Below, in pieces: positions 30,835 through 40,384 of a DNA stretch of 64,000 nucleotides. Source of the DNA: an uncultured bacterium (GTDB lineage: Bacteria; Cyanobacteriota; Vampirovibrionia; Gastranaerophilales; Gastranaerophilaceae); contig CAMTMK010000010.1 in the NCBI GenBank assembly GCA_947073645.1, forward strand, positions 1 to 64,000. Direction: 5' to 3'. The position numbers and the translations under genes are program-made. Numbering within the stretch: the stretch's first letter is position 1; every line of letters starts with the position of its first letter. The notes below the pieces were generated by a model. The model was not told where the DNA came from and did no database searches. It saw only the letters and a program-made list of their open reading frames with translations.

Positions 30835-31397
30835 TAGAGAAATTTGACGAGCAAACGCAAAAAGTTTTATTAGAACTTGAAAAAACGCAGAAACAGTTTT
30901 GGAATATTTCGCGCGTTACGGCAGAATTTTTGTATACATTAATCCGTGACAAAAAGGCTAAAAATGTTCTTGAGATTGGGACTTCAAATGGCTATTCGGG
31001 AATTTGGCTCGGTAAAGCTGTTAAAGAAAACGGCGGACATTTGACAACAATTGAGTTTTATGACAAACGTCTTGATGTTGCCAAAGAAAATTTCAAAACC
31101 TGCGGTGTTGATGATGTAATCACAACTTTGCAGGGTTCTGCTCTGATGCATTTGGAATATCTTCCTGATGATTTTGAGATTGATTTTGCATTTGTTGATG
31201 CAAACAAATCTGAATATATCAAGTATTTTGAATTTATAGATAAACATTTGAAAAGCGGTGGTATTATGGCTTGTGACAACGTTTTATCTCACGAGGCAAA
31301 ATGCAAACCGTTTATTGATGCAATAAATGCTCATCCGAATTATGAAAATGTAGTTCTTCCTTTGCCTGCAGGGTTATCTTTGGGAAGAAAATTATGA
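30831..31397 (+). CDS. O-methyltransferase family, class I SAM-dependent
   Basis: VLEIGTSNGYSGIWLGKA, FVDANKSEY. Confidence 0.9.
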   Translation: MIEKFDEQTQKVLLELEKTQKQFWNISRVTAEFLYTLIRDKKAKNVLEIGTSNGYSGIWLGKAVKENGGHLTTIEFYDKRLDVAKENFKTCGVDDVITTLQGSALMHLEYLPDDFEIDFAFVDANKSEYIKYFEFIDKHLKSGGIMACDNVLSHEAKCKPFIDAINAHPNYENVVLPLPAGLSLGRKL

Positions 31398-31867
31398 AAA
31401 TTTTAGGTATTGACCCTGGTATGGCAATAGTCGGATATTCTGTCATTGATTATGACGGGAAAACTCCTGTACTTTTGCATTCGGGCTCTGTTCAAACTTC
31501 CAAAGATAAAAAAGAACCCGCAAGACTTTTAGAAATCTGGGAAGATATGAATGTCATTATTGACAAATATAAACCTGATGTTTGTGCGATTGAGAAACTT
31601 TTTTTCTTTAGAAACCAGACTACAGTTATGCCTGTTGCACATGCACGCGGGGTAATTCTTGCAGTGCTCGAAAAGCATAATGTTCCTGTTTTTGAGTATA
31701 CTCCAATGGAGGTCAAGCAGGTTTTGACAGGTTATGGCCGCGCTGACAAAAAAGAAGTTGAGCAAATGGTTAAATTATCGCTCGGGGTTGATAAATTGCC
31801 AAAACTTGATGATACTGTTGATTCAATTGCGATTGCAATTTGTCATACGCGTTCTGTTATGTTATGA
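31394..31867 (+). CDS. ruvC: Crossover junction endodeoxyribonuclease RuvC
   Basis: ILGIDPGMAIVGYSVID, AIEKLFFFRNQTT, GYGRADKKEVEQMV. Confidence 0.96.
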   Translation: MKILGIDPGMAIVGYSVIDYDGKTPVLLHSGSVQTSKDKKEPARLLEIWEDMNVIIDKYKPDVCAIEKLFFFRNQTTVMPVAHARGVILAVLEKHNVPVFEYTPMEVKQVLTGYGRADKKEVEQMVKLSLGVDKLPKLDDTVDSIAIAICHTRSVML

Positions 31868-32316
31868 TAAATTTTATGAATATTGATTTTATTTTATTGA
31901 AACGAATTTCAATTTTAAGCACATTTTTTGGTGCAATTTTGGGATTTGTAACTCTAATCCCTTTTATTGGAACTTTTTCACTTGTATTTTTGTTTTGTTT
32001 TATTGCACCATTGGTGATTTGGACTTTAATTAAATATAATTGTCTTTCTTTATCATCAATTAAAGAAAGTGTTATAGTTGGTGCAATTGCAGGTGCAGTT
32101 GCTTATTTAGGATTTTCGGTAATTTATATTCCGATTTCTGTTATTTTGATGAAGATTTTTAATTTGAGTGCAAATTACGGTATTGGTATAACCCTTATGA
32201 ATGCAAACTTTTTCATTTTGGCTGTACTTTCATTGTTTATGAGTGTTTTGAGTGCAACGATTAACGCATTTACAGGATTTTTAACGTTTTATATAATAGA
32301 ATTAGTGAGGAAATAA
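31864..32316 (+). CDS. Small multi-spanning membrane protein
   Basis: Hydrophobic ORF; ATG at 31864 overlaps the ruvC stop. Confidence 0.7.
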   Translation: MINFMNIDFILLKRISILSTFFGAILGFVTLIPFIGTFSLVFLFCFIAPLVIWTLIKYNCLSLSSIKESVIVGAIAGAVAYLGFSVIYIPISVILMKIFNLSANYGIGITLMNANFFILAVLSLFMSVLSATINAFTGFLTFYIIELVRK

Positions 32317-33374
32317 TGGCAGAATTTAAATCAAAAATTAAAACTATCGAGTGGGTAGATAATTATTCAAAAATGGTTGATCAGACTATTTTGCCTGAAC
32401 ATTTTGAGTATGTGAATATCAAAACTGGTCAGGAAATGTTTGATGCAATCAAAACAATGATTGTTAGAGGTGCTCCGGCTATCGGTGTTGCAGGTGCACA
32501 TGGTGTCGTTCTTTATGCGCAGGAAATTGCACAAGAAAATTTAAGCCGTGATGAATTTGTCAAAAAATTACTTGAAAAAGCTGATTATATGGCAACATCA
32601 CGTCCGACAGCCGTAAATCTTATGTGGGCTGTAAAAAAACAAAAAGAAGTTATCGAAAATTCAACATCCGATATTGCTGGAATTGTTGAAGAACTTAAAC
32701 AAAACGGCATAAAACTTGAAAATGAAGACATTGAAATTAACAAAAAAATCGGTGATTACGGTGCAGAAGTCGTTCCAAAGGGTGCAACAATTCTAACTCA
32801 CTGCAACGCAGGGGCTTTGGCAACAGTTGGTTACGGAACTGCATTGGGGGTTGTTCGTTCTGCTTTTGCAAACGACCCGACAGTTCAGGTTTTTGCCGAT
32901 GAAACCCGTCCTCGTCAGCAGGGTGCAAGAATTACAACTCTTGAGCTTACAATGGACGGAATTCCGACAACTCTTATAACAGATGGTATGTGTTCGTATT
33001 TTATGAAAAAAGGCATGATTGATATGGTTGTTGTCGGTGCTGACAGAATTGCTGCAAACGGTGATGCCGCAAACAAAATCGGAACTTATACGGTTGCGAT
33101 TGCTGCAAAATATCATAATATACCTTTCTATGTTGCAGCGCCATTGTCAACAATTGATACAAGTATTAAAACGGGTGATGAAATTGTTATTGAAGAACGT
33201 TCGCGTGAAGAGGTTACTCATATCAACGGCAAAATAATCTGCGCACCTGAGGTTAATATTATTAACCCGGGATTTGACGTAACTCCGCACGAATTAATTG
33301 CAGGTATTATTACAGAAAAAGGTATTTTAAGACCTGATTATGTAAAATCAATTGCGGAAGCGTTTCAAAAATAA
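32316..33374 (+). CDS. mtnA: S-methyl-5-thioribose-1-phosphate isomerase
   Basis: 352 aa; MIVRGAPAIGVAGAHG, THCNAGALATVGYGTALGV, VGADRIAANGDAANKIGTY. Confidence 0.95.
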   Translation: MAEFKSKIKTIEWVDNYSKMVDQTILPEHFEYVNIKTGQEMFDAIKTMIVRGAPAIGVAGAHGVVLYAQEIAQENLSRDEFVKKLLEKADYMATSRPTAVNLMWAVKKQKEVIENSTSDIAGIVEELKQNGIKLENEDIEINKKIGDYGAEVVPKGATILTHCNAGALATVGYGTALGVVRSAFANDPTVQVFADETRPRQQGARITTLELTMDGIPTTLITDGMCSYFMKKGMIDMVVVGADRIAANGDAANKIGTYTVAIAAKYHNIPFYVAAPLSTIDTSIKTGDEIVIEERSREEVTHINGKIICAPEVNIINPGFDVTPHELIAGIITEKGILRPDYVKSIAEAFQK

Positions 33375-33398
33375 AAGGGACTTAAAAGTCCCTTTTAT
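33373..33398. terminator. Bidirectional terminator
   Basis: AAAAGGGACTT-AA-AAGTCCCTTTTATTTT. Confidence 0.9.
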
Positions 33399-33399
33399 T

Positions 33400-33981
33400 T
33401 TAAGTGATATCCGTTTTTGTAAACACAAGCTGATATTGACCGTTGTGGCAGGCATAATGTGTATCTATGCCTGCGGGCAAACCGTTCGGAAATACTTCAT
33501 TAATCCTGCGCTGGTGTTCGGATTGTGTTATGTATTTGTTTTTTCCTCTGGTTGAAAGTGTTACTAGCTGTTCTCCAAGCGTTCCGTCTTCGTTAACCAG
33601 AAATTTCACTTCCTGTTTGCCGTTTTTAATAATTGCAATCTGTTGCTTTTCACCGTTAACTTCTCTTTTTTGCATTTTACCGCCATATTGAGCAATCAAA
33701 TCTGATGCTGTACGTGGCGGAGTCGGACGCATCTTGATTTCACGCGGTACTTCAGGCAAATCTGTTGCGAGTAGATTTTTTTTCGGCGGAGCTTGTGCAG
33801 TAACTACTACTTCATTCAGCAAATATTCGTTTTCTCCGATTTTTTCCGCATTAACTGGTGCATAAGGTAGCCCTGTCGGGTCAAATAATTCAATTGGTTC
33901 AGGAGTTCTGTTGGGTGTTCCACCTCCAAAACAATTTGTCCTGATAATGTTTGCACGTAAATTGTTCACTTCTTGTACCAT
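33400..33981 (-). CDS. Hypothetical protein, Pro-rich centre
   Basis: Start MVQEVNNLRANI preceded by GAGGAGAATAAAT; no family recognised. Confidence 0.75.
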   Translation of the reverse strand: MVQEVNNLRANIIRTNCFGGGTPNRTPEPIELFDPTGLPYAPVNAEKIGENEYLLNEVVVTAQAPPKKNLLATDLPEVPREIKMRPTPPRTASDLIAQYGGKMQKREVNGEKQQIAIIKNGKQEVKFLVNEDGTLGEQLVTLSTRGKNKYITQSEHQRRINEVFPNGLPAGIDTHYACHNGQYQLVFTKTDIT

Positions 33982-34154
33982 ATTTATTCTCCTCTCGTTT
34001 GTATATTTATTAAAAAACATTATGCACAATCGAATTGATACAAAAATAAAATATTGTTTCAAAACTTAATATAATAAATATTTATTTACCTACAGTAAAT
34101 ATAAAATTATTATATCGGTTAGATTTAATTCTCACAATATAATACACTTTTATT

Positions 34155-34376
34155 ATGATAAATAAAGATGTTCTGTTAAAATTTGGAGCAAAGTTGAGAT
34201 ATTTGAGAATGAGCAAAAAACTGTCTCAATTGCAGCTTGCAGAAAAAGCTGGGCTTAATTTTAATTTTATCGGGCAGATTGAAAGAGCCGAAACAAATCC
34301 CACTTTAAAAACGATTATTTCAATTGCAGAAGCGCTTGAAATGGATGTTAAAGATTTGTTTGATTTCAGATTATAA
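34155..34376 (+). CDS. XRE-family helix-turn-helix transcriptional regulator
   Basis: LRYLRMSKKLSQLQLAEKAGLNFNFIGQIERAETNPTLKTIISIAEAL. Confidence 0.93.
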   Translation: MINKDVLLKFGAKLRYLRMSKKLSQLQLAEKAGLNFNFIGQIERAETNPTLKTIISIAEALEMDVKDLFDFRL

Positions 34377-35111
34377 AAACATTTTTGAACGAATATTTTT
34401 AACTTCGGCGATTGTCTTCGGATAGTCGCCGTTTGTTAATTCTCCGACTGATTTGTAGAGCTTTAAAATCGCCTGTTCAATATTTTGAGAGTTCATAGAA
34501 ACCATATCGCAAGCCATTTCCTCGTTAGAAAGCGCAAGACGCGTCATATCACGAAAACCGCTTGATGCAATTTCCAAGGCAAGCGGATTGTCTTTTGCAG
34601 AAAGCATTAAAGCTTGCGAGATTACCATAGGCATATGAGAAATCATCGCAACTGCTTCGTCATGTTTTTCTGCAGTTGTATAAACTGGTTTTGCGCCGAC
34701 AAAGTTAATTACTTCTGTCAAAAGCGGATTTTCTTCTCCTGTAATAACCCATTTTGCGCCTTTAAACAAACCTTCAAAAGAGTTTTCAAATCCTTTATGT
34801 TCAGTTCCTGCCATCGGATGTGATGGGATTAATTTATACGGCCTTTTTCCTGTGACGAATTTTTTCAAACTGCAAACATCGGTTACAACGGTTTCGGGAG
34901 ATAAAATGTTTTCCAATTCATCAAGAACAGAAAGTGTTTTGTTCATAGGAGTACAAACAATAACTAAATCTCTGTATTTTAAAACATCATAAGTTTTGAA
35001 TATATTATCACCGTTTTGTGATTTTGAAACAGCTATTACATCATAATTTTTTCTTAAATCTTTAAATAACGATCCGCCGATTAGTCCTAAACCGATAATC
35101 CCAATTTTCAT
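34371..35111 (-). CDS. tyrA: Prephenate dehydrogenase
   Basis: MKIGIIGLGLIGGSLFKDL, SHPMAGTEHKGFENS, DMTRLA. Confidence 0.9.
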   Translation of the reverse strand: MKIGIIGLGLIGGSLFKDLRKNYDVIAVSKSQNGDNIFKTYDVLKYRDLVIVCTPMNKTLSVLDELENILSPETVVTDVCSLKKFVTGKRPYKLIPSHPMAGTEHKGFENSFEGLFKGAKWVITGEENPLLTEVINFVGAKPVYTTAEKHDEAVAMISHMPMVISQALMLSAKDNPLALEIASSGFRDMTRLALSNEEMACDMVSMNSQNIEQAILKLYKSVGELTNGDYPKTIAEVKNIRSKMFL

Positions 35112-35125
35112 AAAAACTCCTTAAA

Positions 35126-35145
35126 AGAAGGGGGCTTTGCCCCCT
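35126..35145 (-). terminator. Hairpin between pgi and tyrA
   Basis: AAGGGGGC-TTT-GCCCCCTT. Confidence 0.6.
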
Positions 35146-35151
35146 TGATTA

Positions 35152-36453
35152 TTATTTTGAAATTCTGCCCGGAACAACTACTCCGCCTTTCAAATTCTTT
35201 TTATAGAATTCTACGTGCGGCTGCAATACGCTGTCCAATACTTCAGGGAATGATGTTCCTGACATGATTTTTTCAACGATTTCCTGATAAACAGTTGCGA
35301 ATGCTCTTAATTGAGTTAAAGCACCTGCAGCAGCAGGAGTTAAGCCCATACCTGATGTTTGAACTGTTTCTAGGAAGAAGTTTCCTGAAACTTCATAAGA
35401 TTTTGTCAAAGCATCGATATAGCTTTCAGCGTTTTCTCTGCAAACACCGTTGTCTTGAGGAACTGTCAATGCAAATGCAAGTTTGTTAGCAGGGTTAAAG
35501 TGAGCTTCTGCTGAGTGGTGCATTGCATCAGGAACTTTTGCAACTTGTTTCAATGTATCTTTAACAGATTCATTTTGCATTTGTGCGTGCCAGTAAACAG
35601 TGTTTTCAAAAATTGCACCCATATATTGGTGAACTGAAGCTTCTGTACCGTTCATTTTTGCATCTGCCCAGAAAATACCTTCTTTTAACGCATCATTGAT
35701 TGACAAATCTGCTGTTAAAGATTCTGTTGAAATTTCTTGAGCTGAATTCAACATTGTTACCATATCTTCTTTTTTCATTCCTGCATAAGCAAGTGTGAAT
35801 AAAGCGTGGTCGTCAAAAGCTGAGAAACGTCCGCCAACATCATCATGGATGTAAAGGTCGCCTAACCAGCCGTTTTCGTTAGAAGTTCTTCTAAGTTCAC
35901 TTTTTTCAGCGTTAGCATCAGTTACTGCAATAAAGTGTTTGTTTGCTGATTTTACAGCTTCTTCTTCTGATTGACCTTTCGCAATGTAAGCATTTTTCAA
36001 CATTTCTAAAACTCTCAAGAAACCGTCTTTAGTTTCAAAAGTTGAACCTGATTTTGATGCGATAAGGTAGTTTGATGATAAAACATCGTTGTCCAATCTG
36101 TATAAAAATCTTTCCAAGCTTGCGCTGTCAACGTCTGAATAAAATTCGATTGCATCACCTTTTATGTTTAAGCCGTTAATCGAAAGCATATGTTCTACAG
36201 TGTGTTTTGAACCGCCGATACCCATTACGCTTAATTTTGTCGCAGAAGTTGCTGATTTTAGGCTTTCTGCAAGTTCATAAATTTCATCAACTCTTTTAGC
36301 TTGTTCTGAAGGTAAATTTACCCAGTTTAAAAATTGTCCTTTTTTGTTAGCGCGTGATGAGAATTCGTTTACGAATTCTGAAACTTTAGAAGAATATTTT
36401 CCAAAATCCACGCCTGAAAATTTTACTGTAACATTTGAATTTTTGGTCAACAT
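35152..36453 (-). CDS. pgi: Glucose-6-phosphate isomerase
   Basis: 433 aa; MGIGGSKHTVEHML, SKSGSTFET, VGGRFSAF. Confidence 0.92.
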   Translation of the reverse strand: MLTKNSNVTVKFSGVDFGKYSSKVSEFVNEFSSRANKKGQFLNWVNLPSEQAKRVDEIYELAESLKSATSATKLSVMGIGGSKHTVEHMLSINGLNIKGDAIEFYSDVDSASLERFLYRLDNDVLSSNYLIASKSGSTFETKDGFLRVLEMLKNAYIAKGQSEEEAVKSANKHFIAVTDANAEKSELRRTSNENGWLGDLYIHDDVGGRFSAFDDHALFTLAYAGMKKEDMVTMLNSAQEISTESLTADLSINDALKEGIFWADAKMNGTEASVHQYMGAIFENTVYWHAQMQNESVKDTLKQVAKVPDAMHHSAEAHFNPANKLAFALTVPQDNGVCRENAESYIDALTKSYEVSGNFFLETVQTSGMGLTPAAAGALTQLRAFATVYQEIVEKIMSGTSFPEVLDSVLQPHVEFYKKNLKGGVVVPGRISK

Positions 36454-36498
36454 AATAGTCCCTTTCTTTTTAGTAATATTTTACTATAAAAATATATT

Positions 36499-37779
36499 TT
36501 AGGGTTTGTTTGTTGTCAAATCAACTTTAAATCCTTGAAAACTCGAATTTAATTCGGCAATATGCTGATGTTTTTGCTGATGGTCGTATCTGTATTTTGT
36601 CCAAATTCGTGAAACCGCGCTGAGTGTGAATCCCATAGCTGCGAGACTGAACAAGAACGGAACTCCTGTTATTATTGATTTTTGTTTAATAAGTTCTGCA
36701 AGTTCTTTTTCTTTTGTTGTTTTATTTTGTCTTGCAAGTTTTTCTGCTATTTGCGGAAGTTCTTTACGTGTCGGGATATTTTGTATAACTCCGTCTTTAC
36801 CGCGTTTGATAAGTTCCGGGAATTTGCCTTTATTTGCTAATATTTTCTTAAATCCCGCATCAAGAACGGATGAGCCGAAAATTGTATATAAAACTACAAG
36901 CGGAACGCGTGTCCAAACTTCATAAAAATCAAGTTTTCCTCTGTCTTTTGCGGCACTTGAATAACCAAACAAACCAGTAGTACAAATTACTGCCAGTTGC
37001 CCTTTGCTTAGTGCGAGTTTGCCGTTATTGTTTGCAAAATCGAGTTTAAGATATTCTTTTAGGAATTTATTTGTTTTTTCTGATTTTATGTTAAACAATT
37101 TTGAGATTTGTTCACCGGGTTCAAGAAGAATTTCCGAGAATTTGCGCGCAGATTTATATTTATGTCCTTTGCATGCCAAAAGCAAACCTGCTCCAATTCC
37201 GCCTGCTGAAAGAAGTCCGGTTTTTAACAGGACACTTTTTGCATGTGTTTCAACGCGTTTTTGCTGTTCTGTATTTTCGGTTTTTTCTTTATTGAGATTG
37301 GCAACGTTATTGAAATCGCTTACTTTAAAAACTTTTAGAGTAAAAAGGTTTTTGGCAAATCCGAGCGCATATTCCATTGCAGGGATTGTGATACACCCTA
37401 AAATTATACCGCCTTTTGTTGTTGTTAGTCTGTTTTTTAACTCTTTATCAAGTTTTGATTTTTTGATTTCATCAAGATTTTTGGGGATATTTTTTGTGAT
37501 TGTTTTTTGAAGTTTTTTAGGCTGTATTTTTTTGAAAATGCCGTTTCTGAATGCGTGTTCTCCGAAAAACGGTGCTGCAAAATAAAATATTCCTGATTCT
37601 AAAAATTCCAAAAATGTAAATTCGCTAAAATCGATGAAACTTCTTGACAAGACGGCTTTTGGAAACCAATTTGTCAGTGTCCCTTGAATAAATCTTGTGT
37701 GCGAGAGATTTTCTTGTGATTTTAAAAATTTGTCTAAGCGTTTTGTTGTTGGAGTAAATCCATTAATTTTTTGTATCAT
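36499..37779 (-). CDS. Hypothetical multi-spanning membrane protein
   Basis: 426 aa; several hydrophobic segments; no family recognised. Confidence 0.75.
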   Translation of the reverse strand: MIQKINGFTPTTKRLDKFLKSQENLSHTRFIQGTLTNWFPKAVLSRSFIDFSEFTFLEFLESGIFYFAAPFFGEHAFRNGIFKKIQPKKLQKTITKNIPKNLDEIKKSKLDKELKNRLTTTKGGIILGCITIPAMEYALGFAKNLFTLKVFKVSDFNNVANLNKEKTENTEQQKRVETHAKSVLLKTGLLSAGGIGAGLLLACKGHKYKSARKFSEILLEPGEQISKLFNIKSEKTNKFLKEYLKLDFANNNGKLALSKGQLAVICTTGLFGYSSAAKDRGKLDFYEVWTRVPLVVLYTIFGSSVLDAGFKKILANKGKFPELIKRGKDGVIQNIPTRKELPQIAEKLARQNKTTKEKELAELIKQKSIITGVPFLFSLAAMGFTLSAVSRIWTKYRYDHQQKHQHIAELNSSFQGFKVDLTTNKP

Positions 37780-37813
37780 TTTCTTTTCCCTTATCTGTGT
37801 AAATCTTCATACT

Positions 37814-37842
37814 AAAAAGGACCGCCTCTCAGAGGCGGTCCT
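37814..37842 (-). terminator. Terminator of the 37864..37947 sORF
   Basis: Minus strand GGACCGCCTCT-G-AGAGGCGGTCCTTTTT. Confidence 0.92.
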
Positions 37843-37863
37843 TGAAATCTTGTTTTAAATCTA

Positions 37864-37947
37864 TCACATTCGATTTGCACAACAATGACCACCTCTTATA
37901 AGGCTTTGCATCATCATTTGCATCATCATTGTGTTAGTAAATGTCAT
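37864..37947 (-). CDS. 27-aa small protein MTFTNTMMMQMMMQSLIRGGHCCANRM
   Basis: ATG preceded by AAAAAGGGAATTTTTAAA, stop TGA-TAG, sigma70-like promoter upstream and strong terminator downstream; missed by the ORF track (size cut-off). Confidence 0.65.
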   Translation of the reverse strand: MTFTNTMMMQMMMQSLIRGGHCCANRM

Positions 37948-37973
37948 TTTAAAAATTCCCTTTTTCCGAATTC

Positions 37974-38002
37974 ATACTATTATAACAATAGTTTTTTGTC
38001 AA
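37974..38002 (-). promoter_or_regulatory. Sigma70-like promoter of the Met-rich sORF
   Basis: TTGACA-N17-TAGTAT on the minus strand. Confidence 0.65.
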
Positions 38003-38107
38003 TTGCTTATTATATTGAGAGAATCAGATAAGAAAAAGGTCGAATTAGGTCTTAAAATTTTTTTTAAATATTGAATAATATTAGTAGTGGTAAATGTCAG
38101 GATTTAT

Positions 38108-39112
38108 ATGAAAAAAATAATTGCTTTAATTGTTATGGTTTTAATATTATCAGGAGGAAGCTGTATGGCACAGAATTTGAATAATAAACAGAAAAGTATT
38201 GTTATGATTTCATCTTATACTGCAAACGGAGATTTACAAAATCTTGAAAAAGCCCTTAATAAAGGAATTGATGCAGGATTGACTGTAAACGAGATTAAAG
38301 AAATCCTTGTGCAGATGTATGCTTATTGCGGATTTCCGAGAAGTTTAAACGGTTTAAACACATTTATGAAAGTTGTAGAAGCAAGAAAGGATATAAAAAC
38401 TGGTGTAATCGGCAAAGTTTTACCAAAAGAAACTGATAAATTTGCTTATGGCGATAATGTTCAAGTAGAGCTTACAGGCGGGCATATAAAAGGTGGAGTT
38501 TTTGAATTTGCGCCTGCTATTGACCAATATTTAAAAGAACATTTATTTGCTGATATTTTTGCACGCGGTGTTTTAACAAATCAGGAAAGGGAAATTGCTA
38601 CAATTTCCGCTTTGTCTTCAATGCATGGTGTTGAACCTCAATTGAAATCGCATATTCAGATTGGAAAAAATACTGGTTTAACTGATAAGCAGGTTGAGGA
38701 AATTCTTGATTTGACAAAATATGCAAGAAGCGGAGCTTTTAATATTGGGTTGAAAAACGATGATTATTCAAAATATTTTAAAGGTCAAAGTTACCTGCAG
38801 TCATTGACAACAGAAGGAGTTAATAGTGCAAATGTAACTTTTGAACCGGGATGCAGAAATAATTGGCATATTCATCACAAAGGCGGTCAAATCCTTCTTG
38901 TAACATCAGGCAGAGGCTATTATCAAGAATGGGGAAAACCTGCTCAAGAATTAAAAACGGGTGATGTCGTAAATATTCCTGCTGGAGTAAAACACTGGCA
39001 TGGCGCAGCGCCTGACAGCTGGTTTGCGCATATTGCAATTGCAGTTCCTGCAGAAGGAGCAGCGACAGAATGGCTTGAAGAAGTAAGTGATGAAGAATAC
39101 AGCAAATTATAG
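38108..39112 (+). CDS. Exported carboxymuconolactone decarboxylase-like (two domains) plus cupin protein
   Basis: Signal peptide MKKIIALIVMVLILSGGSCMA; two CMD/AhpD-like units; C-terminal cupin with WHIHHKGGQILLVTSGRGYYQEWG. Confidence 0.88.
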   Translation: MKKIIALIVMVLILSGGSCMAQNLNNKQKSIVMISSYTANGDLQNLEKALNKGIDAGLTVNEIKEILVQMYAYCGFPRSLNGLNTFMKVVEARKDIKTGVIGKVLPKETDKFAYGDNVQVELTGGHIKGGVFEFAPAIDQYLKEHLFADIFARGVLTNQEREIATISALSSMHGVEPQLKSHIQIGKNTGLTDKQVEEILDLTKYARSGAFNIGLKNDDYSKYFKGQSYLQSLTTEGVNSANVTFEPGCRNNWHIHHKGGQILLVTSGRGYYQEWGKPAQELKTGDVVNIPAGVKHWHGAAPDSWFAHIAIAVPAEGAATEWLEEVSDEEYSKL

Positions 39113-39121
39113 GAGAGAATG

Positions 39122-39757
39122 ATGAAAGTATTATTATTTAATGGTTCACCGCATAAAGAGGGCTGTACGTTTACAGCATTAAGTGAAATTCAAAAGACTT
39201 TAAATGAAGAAGGTATTAATTCGGAAATTTATCATATCGGTACTAAGTCTATAAGCGGTTGTCGTGCTTGCCGTGCTTGTGCAAAGCTTGGTAAATGTGT
39301 TATTGATGATGGCGTAAATGAATTTCTTGAATATGCAAAAGATTTTGATGCATTTATTTTAGGCTCACCTGTATATTATGCTGCGGTTGCAGGTGGAGCT
39401 GTGTCATTTTTAAACAGAGCATTTTTTACAGCTTTCATGTCAGGCAGGGGGGATATTTTCTTACATAAACCCGGAGCGGCTGTTGTAAGTGCTCGACGAG
39501 CAGGAACGACTGCCGCTTTAGACCAGTTAAACAGATATTTTACAATAACTCAAATGCCAATAATTTCCGGAAGATATTGGAATATGGTTCATGGGCAGAC
39601 ACCTGATGACGTTCGTCAAGATTTAGAGGGGATGCAGAATATGAGAATTCTTGCGCGAAATATGGCTTATTACTTAAAGTGTATTGAAGCAGGTAAAAAT
39701 TCAGGAATTGAATTGCCTAAACAAGAAGAAGTTGTATTCACTAATTTTATAAGATAG
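39122..39757 (+). CDS. Flavodoxin-fold NAD(P)H-dependent FMN reductase
   Basis: MKVLLFNGSPHKEGCTFTAL; CRACRACAKLGKCVIDD. Confidence 0.9.
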   Translation: MKVLLFNGSPHKEGCTFTALSEIQKTLNEEGINSEIYHIGTKSISGCRACRACAKLGKCVIDDGVNEFLEYAKDFDAFILGSPVYYAAVAGGAVSFLNRAFFTAFMSGRGDIFLHKPGAAVVSARRAGTTAALDQLNRYFTITQMPIISGRYWNMVHGQTPDDVRQDLEGMQNMRILARNMAYYLKCIEAGKNSGIELPKQEEVVFTNFIR

Positions 39758-39766
39758 AGGTCTTTA

Positions 39767-40384
39767 ATGAAAAAATTATTACTATTAATTTTACCAGTAT
39801 TGTTAATTTGTACAGGTTGTACATTTGTAAAAGCTGAAAATTCACAAGGAGGTCTTATGGACAAAAAAATATTAATCGCATATTTTTCTTGGGGCGGTAA
39901 CACAAAGTCAATTGCTGAAAAAATCCACAATTCAGTTGGCGGCGATATGTTCAGAATTGAAACAGCAGTTCCTTATCCTGAAGATTATAATGAAGCAGCT
40001 TACGGGGTTGCTAAAAAACAACATGAAGAAGGGACTAAGCCAGAATTAAAAGATAACGGCGATGTTTCAAGTTACGATGTTATTTTTGTCGGAACTCCTG
40101 CTTGGTGGTACGAAATGGCACCTGCTGTTAAAACTTTCTTATCTGAAAATAATTTTGAAGGAAAAACTATTATTCCGTTTATTACACACGGTGGCGGCGG
40201 TAAATATACAATAGCTGAGGATATGGGCAAAATGGCAAAAGGTTCAAAAGTTTTAGAACCGCTTGTTATTTATGAAAGAGGAAACTCTGAAACTGATTCT
40301 ATGACAATCGAGCAGCAGCATCAAAAACTAAAAGATGCTGCTGAGCAAAGAACAAAAGAAGTTAACGGCGGGGAAGTTAAATAG
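39767..40384 (+). CDS. Putative lipoprotein flavodoxin; C-terminal ~28 aa appear to be fused alpha/beta-hydrolase sequence
   Basis: LLLILPVLLICTGCTF lipobox-like signal, ILIAYFSWGGNTKSIAEKI, FVGTPAWWYEMAPAVKTFL; tail MTIEQQHQKLKDAAEQRTKEVNGGEVK not flavodoxin-like. Confidence 0.8.
   Translation: MKKLLLLILPVLLICTGCTFVKAENSQGGLMDKKILIAYFSWGGNTKSIAEKIHNSVGGDMFRIETAVPYPEDYNEAAYGVAKKQHEEGTKPELKDNGDVSSYDVIFVGTPAWWYEMAPAVKTFLSENNFEGKTIIPFITHGGGGKYTIAEDMGKMAKGSKVLEPLVIYERGNSETDSMTIEQQHQKLKDAAEQRTKEVNGGEVK

Noticed and set aside
37004-37510. 168-aa plus-strand ORF antisense to the 36499..37779 gene
   Set aside because: Hydrophobic complement of a membrane-protein gene; the minus-strand ORF is longer.
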